NCBI GenBank assembly: GCA_036785705.1 | Contig: JAWUZG010000070.1 | Span: 5,529,001-5,593,000, forward strand | DNA length: 64,000 nt | Reading direction: 5' to 3' | Source: Acanthornis magna | Lineage: Eukaryota; Chordata; Aves; Passeriformes; Acanthizidae | In this document: positions 1 to 12,375 of the stretch, one piece after another | Layout: each line of letters begins with the position of its first letter | How positions within the stretch are numbered: position 1 is the stretch's first letter | Notes under the pieces: generated by a model | Databases searched by the model: none | The model's input: the letters and a program-made list of their open reading frames with translations, nothing else | Told to the model about the DNA's origin: nothing | Program-made: the position numbers and the translations under genes

Positions 1-1889
1 CTCCTATCCACTCTTACGTCTAGTTCCTTGTGTCATTTGTCATATGAAGGGAAGGTTCTCCCTGGTGGACAGAAATGGTCTGTGGACAGTGCGGAATTAT
101 CTTCCATGGGACTGTGTGTGTGACTTTCTCTCAGGCGAGCCCTGCCAATAACTGCTCTGCATCAGTGGCTGTGCTTTTGTTGTGGGTTTTCTCTGCTCAG
201 GGAAAACTTGCACTGAAAAGGGAAGAAATGAGCTCTTTTCACTTGAGAAACTCGTCTAACAATGGTGGCGATTTTCTGTCTTACAGAATATTGATGTGGG
301 ACATGTGCAGTTTACTCCTGTGATTACAAAACATCCTGTTCTTGCATCTTATTATTTCTAGGAAATTGCAGAAAGCACAGACTTCCTTCAGAAATAGTGA
401 GGCTGTCTGTGAGGGAGTTGAGTGGGTGGAATTACTCACAAAGATAGTTCAGTATCTTGCATAGTTGCCTTGGGTATAATTTGACATCTTCTAATTTGAG
501 AATATTTGTTTTGTGTTCCTCCCCCTCTTTTATTGCTGTTCTAATTGGTGTTCTCTTAGGTATTGGGTGAAAGTAATGTTTGGTGAACAAGTAGTTCAGG
601 AGAGGACAATTATGATTCAGAATATGAGCTATGTATGAATTATGGTTCTCACATTTATTTTTCAAAGCTATTTAGAAAATGATCTGGGAGAATCATCTTT
701 ATGATGTATATTGTTCAAGAAATCTTCAGTGTCTTCTCAGGCTGAAATATCTGTTCCAAGCTGTTCCAAGTTTTTGAGGCTATGAAATTTATGGCTCTGT
801 GGTATCCTATCCTTGTGTTGATTATCTGAGTGTAACTGAATGATCAAAGACCTGATTTTGAGGTGAATGTTTTAGTTCAATTTTAGCTAATACATAAAAA
901 ATATTCCTATAAAGGTTTCCTCCCCTACTACCATGCCTTTGAGTAAACTCATTTGCTAAAGTAATTGTGGAAAGTGGTTGTGTAGAGATCATTTTGTCTT
1001 TGCCCCAAGCATTTGCAATCTTTTCCCTTCCCACTGGTGCTCGTGTTTAGCTGATGCCTGCAGAATGACCACAGAGTTTCATTACATGCAGACAGCTACA
1101 GAGGACTGTGCTCCCAGAATGGGCAGCAGCAAGTTTGCCAGAATATTCAGCAAACAATTTTCCTCAGTAGATCCTACTGTTACTGACAGATGGCATTGCA
1201 ACTTAGAAATACAGTTTACATGCTCTTTTTCACTTGTTTTTCCTGTTGGGATCATTTGGGTTCTTGCAGAAAATTCCCCTTTGGCGAAACAGAGGCGGGC
1301 TATGAAACTGTTTCCACTGAAGTGTTCAGCAGACACAGAGGAAGTGCCTTTTTATCACTAAAAGACAAAATTTTGCTATAGTAATTTCAGAATATTTTTG
1401 AAATGTGAAATCTTTGTGAGTTTTCTTTTTCCTACTGCCCAAACACCACAATGTGTTTTGAGTTAAACCCTAGAATTTCTTTTTATGGATTTTTTTCCTT
1501 CCTAAATTAGAAAAAAATTCAACAAAAGATCTTCAACATAATGGATTTTCTTTTTTACCTTGCATTAGTTCTGAGCATTTACTGTCTAGTGTTGAAGGCT
1601 GGCTGGCCCTTATTCTTTCTAAGAAGAGGGCCACCACTGCTGCTGAGGTTGCTCTTTGTACCAAGTGATGATTTTTAGTTATATAGAAGCATCCAGAGGT
1701 GACTGTAATCCATCACTTACCTTATTTTGGTACCAGTTATAAAAACCGTAACTTTTGGTCTCCATTAAGTTAGCTTTTGTCACATACAAGACCAAGGTGT
1801 GGAAAAAAGTAGGAGCGTCATATCCTCGAATCACTCCCCTTTTTCTGCATCTCAGGCTCTGTTATTGTCCTTCCGTGCTTATTTGGTCA
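1..1889. other. Single-copy non-coding stretch
   Basis: I see no recognisable gene or repeat here. Short ORFs occur on both strands without coding character. Two strong-looking 3' splice sites are present, one ending at about 286 (pyrimidine tract then TTACAG) and one at about 1271 (GGGTTCTTGCAG). The second is followed by two open frames of roughly 30-35 codons, but no good 5' splice site pairs with either, so I do not call exons. Confidence 0.6.
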
Positions 1890-2004
1890 ATGGAACATGA
1901 CTCTTCCTTACTTACCTTCTCTCAAGTAGTTCCTTTGGAAAAAATGGAACATGACTCTTCCTTACTTACCTTTTCTCAAGTAGTTCCTTTGGGAAAAATG
2001 AAAC
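1890..2004. repeat. 54-bp tandem duplication, two copies plus a partial third
   Basis: The unit beginning ATGGAACATGACTC at 1890 repeats at 1944 with only two or three changes, and the first bases of a third copy follow at 1998. The period is 54 bp, a multiple of three, so the short plus-strand ORF across it carries an 18-residue repeat beginning MEHDSSLLTFSQ. Each copy also contains, on the minus strand, a near-ideal 5' splice site (AAG|GTAAGT; plus-strand ACTTACCTT at about 1910-1918 and 1964-1972). The low divergence suggests a recent duplication. Confidence 0.93.
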
Positions 2005-4187
2005 GAGGAAGCTCCAGCACGGAAGTTGCCAAAGGCACCTGCTTGGCAACCTGTCTTGGCCAAAGGCCTGACTTTACCAGTTACTTTTAAATGCTGATCT
2101 CCCCACCCCCTTGATTTACTGGAAATGAACCTGACGGGGAAAAATGTAATTTGGCTGGTAACATCTTCTGGAAGGGTCAGCTCTGGGATGCACTGGGGGA
2201 GCGGGAAGTCTCTGATGTTGGTTTAATGATTAAATAGCAGGAATGAAGAACAAAGAGGAGCTATGTGAATAGAGAAGGAAAATATCTTCAAGGGAGGCCA
2301 CCCACACCCCACCCAGGTGTTGATGACATTCTTTCCAAATGCCATTCAAAGAAGCCCCCCCTTCACTACACATAGCCAGCAGAAACCTCCCCATTAAATA
2401 CTGTCAGAAGATGTGGTAAAGCTTCATTTTATTTTAATAATATTGTTTTTATTTTCAGCAAGATTAAAAGCTTTTATATTTTTTTGTCTGGTATTTGTGA
2501 AAGGAAGTGTTAGGTGCTCCAACTATATCCTAGTTGCTGAAATAACTCTTTTGCTAATTTATGGCACTGCGGTTAACAAAAAAGCAAGTTTTAACCATTA
2601 ATTTCATTTATTTTCTTCCTGGTCATTCCTTCTCTGCTAGAAAGGGTGGGGCAGCAGGGCAGGAAGGAGATTAAACTAGAACAGGCAGACAGAAGAGGTT
2701 GAATAGCCCAGGTTTTGGGTGTCCTGCTACTCATGGAAACTGCAATTCTAAGTCAGGTATCCAGGCTTCTAATCAGCTTGAGGCTGGGATCTGGGTGGAT
2801 CCAGCTGCAAGGAAAATAACTTGCTGACAAAAGAGGTAGTTAGTGATGTCCAGGATAAAGGTATGGGATTAGGCCAAAGGGAGGGAGTGAGGGAGACCAG
2901 TATCACCATGAAGGTACTCATGTGGTATCTGGGTGTCCATTGAATGCTGGCATATTTATACAAAGCAGAACCATCACAGGAGAAGGAAAAGATTTTAGAA
3001 CCAGGCAGAGATGATAATCTAGAGATGTAGGTTCAAAGCCTGGCTCAGAACTGGTCAGAAGATACCAAAACAAGCTTTTCTCACTGTCATGGGTAGCCAG
3101 GCTAATTGGTTGTATTTAACTCCAAATTTGGGGAATGCAGTTTTCCTAGACTGTATGGCATGTTAGCTGAGAGGAAGAATATATTGATTTATCCCTGCAA
3201 CTGCTAGAGTTTTCATGAGAAACCAAAATGACTAGGGAAGACAAGGCTTTGAAAGCTTCTTGTTGAAAGCAAAAAGCCTCTGGTTGTTTCAGGACCATCT
3301 AGTAGTATGTGAAACAAGAGTTTGTCATGCTATATCAGATCTTCCACTGAGGAAAATAAAAGCTGCAAAAACAAAGCTTGATGGGAATCATCATTGTGTA
3401 GGAGGGCAGAGCACTATCTGTAGCAAGAGAATGATGCAAAGTGTGTTGGTTAAGTGTTGGGCTGAGCAACTTTGGCAAAACGAATCTTTGCAATTAGTTG
3501 GGCTTTGTTGTGTGCACCTTTGGACAGCTGGGCTGGAAGGAGTCGTGAGAGCAATGTGTGAGTCAAGGGTGGAAGTAATGTGTATGTCCATACACAAATG
3601 GAGAAGGTGTTTTTTCTCCTACAAGTGGGAGGAATGGAATACAAGCATGGAGGTAAGAGTGCATCTGACTCATGCCAAAGGAGTTGCCTATGAGTTGGAT
3701 AGATCCTGTCACATTTCCTTTGTGAGTATTCAGTGCAATAATATATGAACTGCCCACAGTCTTTTCCATGTCCAAAAAGTGCTTCTGTGTGGCACACATT
3801 GGAACAATAAAAGGACTTTTGAAGTAAGGCTCTTTTGGTACCTTTTGGTCATAAAGGTAAAAGTGTTTCCAGAATAATTGCCCGACAAAATGAAAGTCAG
3901 TTTGGTACTGCAGTAAAGGCTCTAATACTTAAGTGTATATTTTTTTCTCTTAAAACCATGCAAGTTCCTAAACATGCAGGCATCTAAACCGCTTTAGTGA
4001 GGTTACATAAATCATGATTGTCAATGACAGTAATTATTGGGTTTGAAGGGCGATGACTTCAAAATAAACCCTTCTTTTTCCAAGCATCAGAGCTTGAAAT
4101 ATGTGCATCTTTCTGTGGCAATAGCAAGTATGTTAGCACCCTGATTCATTTTCCTCCATATAGTCTTTGCCTTTTTGTGTTTCACAG
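2005..4187. other. Non-coding stretch, no recognised element
   Basis: At 2031-2065 there is a cluster of NFI-like half sites and an inverted repeat, TTGCCAA ... TTGGCAA. The longest plus-strand ORF outside the CpG island (3260-3748, 162 codons) lies here, but its composition is unremarkable, an antisense ORF of 115 codons overlaps it, and I recognise no domain in it. Nothing else stands out. Confidence 0.55.
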
Positions 4188-4207
4188 GCAAGAGCCAGTG
4201 GAAATAG
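4188..4207 (+). other. Candidate 20-bp microexon (splice-site pair)
   Basis: A long pyrimidine tract ending GTGTTTCACAG is followed after 20 bp by ATAG|GTAAGC, so both flanking splice sites are close to consensus. Of the three entry phases, phase 0 reads ARASGN and phase 2 reads QEPVEI; phase 1 ends in a stop. The length is not a multiple of three. This may be a true microexon or a chance pairing of strong signals. Confidence 0.12.
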
Positions 4208-6388
4208 GTAAGCTGGAATTTTCCACACACCATGTGTTATTAGCATCTGTGTCCGAACTTTTAACAGAACAGAAATATGTATATATATAACGAGAGATCT
4301 TAGCGGAGCTTCTTAATCCGGGTGCATGAGTTCCTACCTCTGTTCCAGACAAAAGAAAGTGAATGCCCGTTCCAGTTATTAAGATGCTGAAAAATATGGA
4401 GTTCTAGAATATCATCAGGCTTTTCTGGTGCTGTGCATTGAACTCAGAGATGTGTTGCAACTCAGAGGCTGCCATGGCACCTGTACACTCCACCAATAGG
4501 TTACCACTGGCTGCTTGTCCTGCAGCAAACTTGTGGTTCCTCAATACTTCTGTGGAGGTCCTTTCACCAGCTGAGTCCTGCTGTTGGTGTCTCCCCACTT
4601 AAGTTACTTGTGTCAGAGTTGCAGTACCCAGAGACCATAGAGTCTTTTTGGAGGTGGGGGTGTTTTCTTCCTGTGGGTGATAAACATTATGGGAATCACG
4701 AGCTCAGGCAACAGCTGGAGCTTGTGATGTGGCAGTCAACTGGATGAGGCTGCTGAGGAAGAGATGTAACTAAACAAAACGGATAGATTTAACTGACTAA
4801 GGAAGTGTTTAACTTCCAGATGTTTAAGCTGTAATCCCTCTGACGAAAAGTCTTATCCTTCCGTGTTTGGAATGGATGGGAAAGCAATGGGCTGTGCCTG
4901 TCTGGCTGTCCGTGTGCCACTGCAACATGCCAAGGAGCAGCAGTGGCTGTGCTGTTGGTTCTGTCTGAAAGGGAGCTAATAATTTTTTCCTACAAGTGAG
5001 TGTGTGCCTGGAGGATGCCAGAGGTATGTATTTTGTGTTTTAAATTAAAAAATGTCAATACTAGATAACTCTGAGGTAAAACTGAAAATATCTAAAACGA
5101 ACCCACAAATCCCAATTCATCATTAAAATGTGTCTCTGTAAGCAGCAAACAGCCAGGCAGAAATCTCTCCTGTGTCCAGGGAGGAATTCCCCCAGCATGG
5201 AAAATCCCTACACATGGTGAAGGGCTGCTTCTGCCTAATTTGAGAGACCTGTGCAAGGAGCGTTGGCGTGGGGAACATCCCATGGGCTGGTTAGGGCGGG
5301 CAGTGTTTTCTCATGTAGCAAGAGCTGGGCAGTGGCATAGCAACAGTTTGTTCCTGCCACAGCACCAAACTAGAACTGGAGGCAGACCTGGATACAGGTG
5401 TTTCTGCCCCACCTGGAGTTCTTGCTGTCAGCGTGATTGTCCTTCTCGCTGCCTTCCATGAGCAACCTCTCTTCCTCCCACCAGCCTCTGCCTCTCCATA
5501 GTCCTGGCCATGGCCTCCTATCCCAGAAGAAGGGCGGCTGCCTGTTGGTCGGGTTCTTTTTACTGTTTCCTTGGGTCTCCAGCTGACTCCCACAGCCTTT
5601 CCAACTGCAGCTTGTCTTTGTTTACCTGGTGACAGGCGAGTGTTGTCATGGCTTCCTTGTGTGATCCTCCTCTGAGGATCTCACCCACCTCTATTCCTCA
5701 AAATGGCCTGAGGCGCTTTGCTCCTTTGTAGCAGAGCCATTCCCTCTCCTGCTCATGCAGCTGTTGTTCTTTTGCCAAGTGGAAGGTGTTACCCTGTGGG
5801 GGAATGAGCAGTTGTGGCTTCCAACCTGCCATTCTTTGGGATTTTGGCTGGCTTTTCGGAGGACGTAATGGAACGGCCTAAAAAATCCAGCTGGGGATTT
5901 CCTCGTGTTCCTTCATCAGTGGCCCCACCAGCAGCACGATCACTGTGACTTCAGGCAATCTCAGAGGCTTCGCAGGGTTTAAGTCTAATTTCAGCCTGCA
6001 TTTGCCGGTTTCAAGTGTTTTTTTCTTATTTTGAAGGGTTTCCAGCAATGTATTGCTCTATTTGTGCTATACATGTGCAGTATCTGTATTTGTCCTGCAC
6101 ACTTCTTTGCCGATAATGAGCAGAACTGCCACATATAATTTTTCGGCTTTTCCGGTTTTTGGAAGATATGAATATAAAATACATCAGGCACGTCAGCAAA
6201 TGTAATGCAGAGACTTTCTGTGGGACCTGAGTTGATATTAGCTGTAAGGAGAAAAATGAAAGTCTTCTGGGCTCTGTACTTTCACTACCAAATATTTAAA
6301 GGCTCTCTCTTATCACACCTGAGATTTTCCTTTCTCCAAGAAAACCAAGTACCAAAGGAAGATTAAATACAGACTGTTTTCTTATTAG
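4208..6388. other. Non-coding stretch with a GC-richer patch
   Basis: About 5.2-5.95 kb is somewhat GC-richer than its surroundings but is not a CpG island, and it shows no open frame of note beyond overlapping ORFs of about 70-100 codons on both strands. No mobile element is recognisable. Confidence 0.55.
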
Positions 6389-6397
6389 CAGGTAAGT
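6389..6397 (+). promoter_or_regulatory. Zero-length exon / recursive splice-site motif
   Basis: The sequence TTTTCTTATTAGCAG is followed directly by GTAAGT, so a 3' splice site abuts a consensus 5' splice site with no bases between them. This juxtaposition is the defining motif of recursive splice sites (ratchet points) that remove long introns in steps. Here it is a sequence match only. The pyrimidine tract is modest and the alternative is coincidence. Confidence 0.25.
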
Positions 6398-7514
6398 TCA
6401 CCTACACCCAGTTTGAGTGAATAAATTGTTTGCATAGTTTATATTAAAATAACACTAATTTATAAGGGAATTACTGAAAAGGAGCAAGGCTCTTGTTGCT
6501 TCTTGACTGCATACATAGAAAATTAGATATTAAAACTGAAAGATATTGAAAAGCTCCCAATAAGACCAAAATCATCACCTTTCATAATAACAGTAGCAGC
6601 ACTAATTAATGAGATTAAATGGACCCAAGATTTTTACAATCTCAAACAAAACCTCAAAGCATCTTGTGCTTTAAAACATGTTCTCTTGCTACAGAACCTG
6701 TGCTTCAGATAATTTTGGAATTTTCCTCCACATTATCATTGGATGATGTAGAATTTCCTCAGACCAAAACCATACCAGACCTTGGTCAGTGTGTACACAC
6801 AGTTATTTCCTGCCCACTGCAGTTTCATGTTTTATTTTGGTATGGATGCAGCAGAGCAGGAAGACTCAAAGCTACCCTAATTCTACCACAATAAAAGTCT
6901 TTACACTGAGACAATGCGATCTGAAGGCTCAAGGACTTGCTCTTCAACAGAAAGGGATGGCTTCTCAAAGTTGTCTTGAGTGCTTCTCTAATGCACCTTT
7001 GTGAACAAAACAGTGACATTGCACATGTGACATTAGCAGGACAGTGTCCCCAAGGTTGTGCAGCCACCCCCAAGGTAGGTGCCATATTAAGACATTTCTT
7101 CATTTTATTCTCCTGTAGAAAGCTGTGGCAGTCCTCACCTGTCATGAATTAACGTTTGGGATTAGCATGTGAGAGAGGCATGTGAACTGCAGCCCAGCTT
7201 TGTGTCAGGTTGAGGAATTCAGTACGCCATAAACCCCAAGAATTGTGTTCCTTGTGGGACTGGGCTGCAGCCAGTCAAACATCCTATCAATCAGGAGGAC
7301 CCCTGCGTGGTGTGGCATTAACTTTTACAATTCAGACTAGTGTGGGACTCTGCTGTACTCAATCCATCAGTCAAGTCTGCCTGCACCGTTCCTCCCCAGG
7401 GGATACCTCAGCCTTTATAATGCTGGTCATTGACAAGCTGAGTCGTGATCAATCAATCAGTCTCCTATCATGCTGCACAATGGCTGCAGGATAACAGAAA
7501 CTAGACTGCCCCAT

Positions 7515-7515
<1 letters not shown>
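6398..7515. other. Non-coding stretch leading to a poly-A run
   Basis: Overlapping ORFs on both strands have no coding character. A strong unpaired 3' splice site (TTCATTTTATTCTCCTGTAG) ends at about 7120. The segment before the 40-nt A run at 7516 could be a retrocopy with its tail, but I see no recognisable parent gene or clear target-site duplication. Confidence 0.5.

Positions 7516-7555
<40 letters not shown>
7516..7555. repeat. Poly-A homopolymer, 40 nt
   Basis: An uninterrupted run of about 40 A residues, by far the longest homopolymer in the window. It could be a retroposition tail or a simple expansion. Runs of this length are often mis-sized in assemblies. Confidence 0.95.
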
Positions 7556-7558
<3 letters not shown>

Positions 7559-8140
7559 CCCTTCCCACCAAAAAGTTAAATAAAATACCCTTTAAAAAAT
7601 CCATCCATTTTTACATATTGCCCCATGTGATATCCCCCACACTTCTCTCACAATTATTTTGCTCTCTTTTTTTTTTCCTTTTCTAAACACAATTCTGATG
7701 AATGTTTTTAATTGTGATTTGTTTTTTCCCCTAAATTTTGTATGTATATGTGATTAGGTAATCTTTTGACACAAGGAAGTATCTCTGATCAGGCCCAGGC
7801 CTAGAATAACACCAGTGTGGCAGGTCAGGATGGAAGAAGGTGGATTGGCACAGCAAGTGTGTTTTCATTATCCCTGGTTCTAGCTTGATTTATCAGTAGA
7901 CTTACTGTTTCTCTGTAGCTAGTGGTGAAGCATATAGTATAAACCAAGAATGATTTACAGAATAATAATTGTTCAGCATGAATGTAGCTAAATTAAAGAG
8001 GGAGCATGGGTATTCTTGGGCATTCATATTTCTAATATTTCTATTCATATATCTAACCTAATTTCTGCATATTCCCACCCCACCAGTTTAGGTAGAAATG
8101 AGTAGATTTAATTTTTTTATGAACATAAAAATGTATGTTT

Positions 8141-8151
8141 GTGTGTGTGTG

Positions 8152-8190
<39 letters not shown>
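8141..8190. repeat. Compound (GT)n(TA)n microsatellite
   Basis: GT repeats interrupted once by an extra T, about 32 bp, run straight into about 16 bp of TA repeats. Both arrays alternate purine and pyrimidine. No gene context is visible. Confidence 0.97.
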
Positions 8191-8879
8191 AGACACACTT
8201 TTTTTTTTGTAGTGTCTTGCTTCTCTGTCATTTGTATCAACAACTTTCAGAGTGGTTTTTTGGCATCACTTTTGCATCTCGGAAAGTACTGTAAATACTC
8301 TCATCCCATAGTAGTGCAACTTAGGCAGCTCTTTGGAAGAGGAGAGATGCTCTGTGGCGCTGGTCCTTTATTGTTCAGATCAGGTCTAGAGTGAGCCGGG
8401 ACACATTCCTGGCCTGGACTGAAGGTTTTCCTTTCTGTCGCTGCCTCAGCCATTGTATGCCTGGTGACCTTGGCCAAAATTCTCCTTGGAGATAGCAATG
8501 CTCCTCTCTGCTATGCCCAACTCTGAGTTCTTCTAGTGAAAATGTAGACGAGAACTGGGCAGAAATTGTCATGTTTGGGGAAGAGATGAGAGAGTAGGAA
8601 ATAGCTTGTGAGCCTGGCCTTCCACATACCCAAATACCAGGGAGGAAATTTGCTAATTTCTAAGTCTCCATCTTACTTGGCAGGGCTGGAAAGCTTTGAA
8701 ATCTCTGTGCCAAGGAAGCAAGGAGTGCTAATGGGAAAAGGCAGGAAGATTTGTGTGAGGCCTGGGGCATACTAAGGCAAGGACACCGTGGATTTCCAGA
8801 GCTCAGCATGATAGGGAAAGGAAATCACTGCTCAGACAGGCCATGAGGAGGCACCTAGAGGAGAAGAATGAAACCTTAC

Positions 8880-8919
8880 CTTATCCACCAAAAGCTTTCT
8901 CTATAAAATACAGGCCTCT
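8880..8919 (-). other. Candidate 40-bp minus-strand exon
   Basis: On the minus strand a strong pyrimidine tract ending CCATGCTGCCAG precedes 40 bp that end GATAAG|GTAAGG. Only one entry phase is open (phase 1), reading RPVFYRESFWWI and exiting in phase 2. The other two frames contain stops. The splice signals are good, but the exon is short, not a multiple of three, and has no recognisable product. Confidence 0.1.
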
Positions 8920-9238
8920 CTGGCAGCATGGAAAAAAGTCCAGAAAAACAAATGAAGTTGTACTGGATTCACCAGCTCTTTTTCCCTCCTCTGCATCCTG
9001 CCAAAAATGCAATTTTACTTTAATTTTGTTTTTTTGTTGTTTTTCACGATGCTAAAGCATTGCTTGAACACAGATGTAAACCATCAGTACAGTACTGTAA
9101 GGCATGGACCACACAGACATGCAGTTCCTTTCAAAATGCAAACCAGAGGAAACAATCTGCCTTTAAAATTAAACTTCCTCATTAATTTCATTAAAAACGT
9201 GTGCAGCTTTTAGGGAATGGCAGAGGGTGACTTAAAAC

Positions 9239-9530
9239 ATGGCATTATCCCTTGAAAACTGGCAGGCGGTGAATGTGCTCTGGCGGAAAAAAAGAAAAAA
9301 AAGGGGATCTGAAAGAAAGGTTGGGAAAGGGAAGGGGATCTCCTGCAGTGGTTGCCATTTTTCTACTCCTGTCTGCTTTGCTGTGCTCTGCAGACACACA
9401 ATAATAACCCCAGTGGGCCCGGCGATCAAATGACGTGTTGCTGAAGGATTAGGAGCAATTCTATCCCCCTGGCATGGGTTTAGGAATTTTCATTAAAATG
9501 ACCTTGGGTGTGGTGAGAAAGGAATTCGGG
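9239..9530. other. Possible conserved non-coding element with exon-like core
   Basis: This segment is richer in CpG and complex sequence than its surroundings. At 9394 a very strong 3' splice site (CTGTGCTCTGCAG) opens a frame of 16 codons that ends TCC-TCC-style, MTCC followed by TGA at 9442-9444. It could be a small terminal exon, or a conserved regulatory element that merely looks like one. No polyadenylation signal of the AATAAA type lies just downstream; ATTAAA occurs near 9493. Confidence 0.15.
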
Positions 9531-9700
9531 CCGCATGGATGGAGAGCTAAACATCCTACCTGGGGAACAACAAAAGGTCTCTGCAAGACTTGCCTCCCCA
9601 GGCCCCAAGCAGAGCTGTCACGCTTTTCTCCACTCAGTGCAGTTGTTCATGGATTAGCACAGAGATACGTGGAAGGTCAGAATTAAAAGGCATCTTTCCA

Positions 9701-9735
9701 GGGGATGGAGGGGGGGAGGTGGGAGGACGGAGGGG
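9701..9735 (+). promoter_or_regulatory. G-quadruplex-forming motif
   Basis: GGGG, loop ATGGA, a run of seven G, loop AGGT, then GGG, followed by another GGGG at 9732. Splitting the seven-G run gives four G3 tracts with loops of 5, 1 and 4, which meets the usual G3 N1-7 pattern. It is isolated from any promoter I can see. Confidence 0.8.
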
Positions 9736-9739
9736 AGGA

Positions 9740-12329
9740 ACAGGGAAGAGGGCTTGTTTCCTGGAATTGCTTAAAAACAAATACTTAGAGGCAAATATGT
9801 GTTTGGTGGGGAGCGGAATTGTGTTTAATTAACAAGGCAGCCTTGTGCCCAAGTGCTGCACCAGGAGAAAACGGAAAATCATTGCTAGGTTGTGCAACCC
9901 CATCCTGTTCATTTACACAAGCAGCCCTTGCATGGTTTGGTGAGTTTCTTGTGTGTGTTCCTGATTGAACAAAAATTTCCAGTCCTGCTGAATGTCTTCT
10001 CACAGTTTGTTTGTATTCAGGCAAGCAGCATCCTGAACCTTACAGTAGCATTTTCAATTTCTGCTGGCTGAACCCAATTTTTTTTGAGGAAGCAATTTAC
10101 TGATAACTGTCATGCAGTTACCTATGATACATGCCATTACATCTTCTAATGGTAGCAAATCCCAGAAGAAATGGATTAATAGAATAAAAAGAAAGCATGA
10201 TGTTTTTAGCAACACAGGAAAAGCATTAAAGCAAGCAGAAAGTAAAACCACTTGCTTAAGTTTGTAGGGTGTGTGGTTGCAAGGCTTGTACACACAGTCT
10301 TGACAAATTCATCACCTGCTGGTGAAATGTCCTCCTTACCTTGCATTCAAGGCAAATGAAAAGAAATGTGCTGCCCTGTAGCAGGTATTTTTGGTGACAA
10401 CAGTTGTTCTGGATCACTTGGATGTAACACAAGGTGTTAAGCAGCACACACTGAAAAACCTGAATTATCTGTAGTTCACTGCAATTTCAGACTCGTTCTG
10501 GAAGATGTCAAGGACCTATTGATGTAATGAACAGTTAAGAGCCTGTCAGTCCTCTCTCTTTTGATGGATGGACTCCCTCAGGAGATCAGTTTGGACTTGG
10601 CCTGGCCAAGTGCTGTCTTTTGGGAGAAGAAGCCACAGCCCAGGGCTGAACTTCCTTGGAGGAGAGGAAAGGCTGAGCATTTTGCAGCAGGTGCTGTGGC
10701 TGACCACCCAGCATTTGTAAACCAGGAGCGGATGGAGTTCGAAGCCCTGTCATATCCCCAGAGGGTGCCCTGCGTGGGATTGCTGTGATAGCAACAGAAG
10801 ATTATCTGTTCCAGGTCGCTCCTTCCTAAGCCTGCAGAAACACAATCCATTACTTCAGGTGGAAAGAGTTTACTTCAGCCTGATTACATTACAAGATCCT
10901 GGAGTGAGTTCACACACGAGCAGCAGAAACCTGTCACATTTGAGAAACTGTGTGTCAGTGTGACTGGCCTGCCTCCTCTCAGCTCAGTACCTGGAGGCAG
11001 AAGGCACTGTGGTTATGAGGGGAGGCCTCGAATATTAATCAAACCTGTAATCTCCTACAAAGGCGTGTGTAGGCACTGCTGCTGAAGATTGTTGTTTTAG
11101 ACACCTTTTGTTCTGATCTCTTGACTCTGTCTTATGTGGCTCTAAAAGGAAGAGAGGAGTGTAAATGTGACCCAGCTTAGTAAGTGGCTTTCATGAAAAT
11201 TGGCTAAGAGTGATTTTCCTCTTGCAGAAGACCCATGTAAACTGCATGGTTTTTCTGTAAATCTCTGGAGGTTGCTCTTCAAGAGACCAATTTGTAGAGC
11301 TGAGGATAGTAGGACCTGTTTTGCCTTGTCTTCATCTTTTACCATCAGATAATTTGGTACAAGTTAAGGAGACAAATTTTCTTATTGTTCTTTGTAGCAG
11401 ATCTCTGACTCCCCACCTTTCTGTTGTAGGGAGACGTCTCAGTGTCCTGGGAAAGATTTGTGGTATTTTCATTTTTAAGAGAATCTTCAGTCCACTTGTC
11501 ATGGAAATCAATGAAGTTGAAACCTAACTTCCAATTCAGAAACAGATCTAAGGTGTCTGAAAGCAAAGGGAACAACTTTATTTGTGCTGGGGCTGCCTGT
11601 CCCCTCTGCTCCATGAGGGTGAAAGACAATCAGAACCTCTGAAATATCTGTCATTCCCCCTGAGTGAGGAAAAGCAGAGTGTGATACTTTCTAGTGCCAA
11701 TCTGTCAACAATCATTATTGCCTAAAGCTTTTCCTTGAGGCATGCAGGTTGGTGTACTTATTTTCCTTTGCAGGAAGGGTGATTCGGAGCAGAGAGAGGT
11801 TAATCTCTTACATTAGCCAAGTCATATTAGCACTGGCCAAAATGTTCAATAGAGTTTGTTTGCTCACTGTCACTATGCATAGCTAAAAGCACTGGTATGC
11901 ACTGCTTCTGCCTGCCTATTATGGGTTATCTTGGGTGGCCTGTCCAACCCATTGATAAGACCCGGTGGTGACGCTGCTGTGACAATGAAATTGCCAGGGA
12001 AGGGGTCGTTAGCTGAGCTGCGAGTCTTTAGTGTCTAGAAATGTGCCCAGGCTAGGTTTTCCTAAGCTGACAAATGTGTTCCCCATGGCCAGGGAGAACA
12101 GCAGAGGTGGCTAGCTGAGCAGTTTGGCATCCCCTAATTTTCTCACCATGGGGAGACCCAGTTCCTCTAGTGCCAGTTCACTGGCCCCAGAGAGACTGGT
12201 TCCCTCGCCTCTAGTCCAAAGCAGGCAATAGTTTTAGTGGCTGTTATGTTTTTCTTGTTTGTTTTTCATTTTCCACATATTTAGATGCATTGCTCTCATA
12301 TCAGGTACAATTGTGTTGTGTTCTTGCAG
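9740..12329. other. Non-coding stretch
   Basis: No mobile element or gene is recognisable. Isolated strong 3' splice sites end at about 11227 (TTTTCCTCTTGCAG) and 11774 (TTATTTTCCTTTGCAG). Each is followed by an open frame of 36-41 codons in entry phase 1 but has no matching 5' splice site. On the minus strand a pair flanks about 36 bp near 10344-10379 (GCAAG|GTAAGG donor, weak acceptor). Confidence 0.5.
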
Positions 12330-12375
12330 ATTTCTCTCAGGAGGAATGGAGGAGGATGTCCACTAAATATTTACT
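12330..12375 (+). other. Candidate 46-bp exon (two open frames)
   Basis: TTGTGTTGTGTTCTTGCAG precedes 46 bp ending TTTACT|GTAAGG. Two frames are open. Entry phase 0 reads ISLRRNGGGCPLNIY and exits in phase 1. Entry phase 1 reads FSQEEWRRMSTKYL and exits in phase 2; its FSQEEW start resembles the opening of a KRAB box by eye, which I do not trust at this length. Splice signals are good. The ambiguous frame and small size keep confidence low. Confidence 0.12.

Noticed and set aside
3020..3056. tRNA B-box-like word (GGTTCAAAGCC)
   Set aside because: No A box at the right spacing and no cloverleaf; not a tRNA or recognisable tRNA-derived SINE.
3260..3748. 162-codon plus-strand ORF
   Set aside because: Ordinary composition, overlapped by a 115-codon antisense ORF, no domain recognised; likely a chance frame.
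8098..8394. ORF through the GT/TA microsatellite
   Set aside because: It is an artefact of translating a dinucleotide repeat.
9394..9444. Small terminal exon ending in a CC motif (prenylation-like)
   Set aside because: Only 16 codons, no nearby AATAAA, and no upstream exon; kept only as part of a possible conserved element.
12330..12375. KRAB-box-like start FSQEEW in one frame
   Set aside because: Six residues in one of two open frames is too little, and no zinc-finger sequence is nearby.
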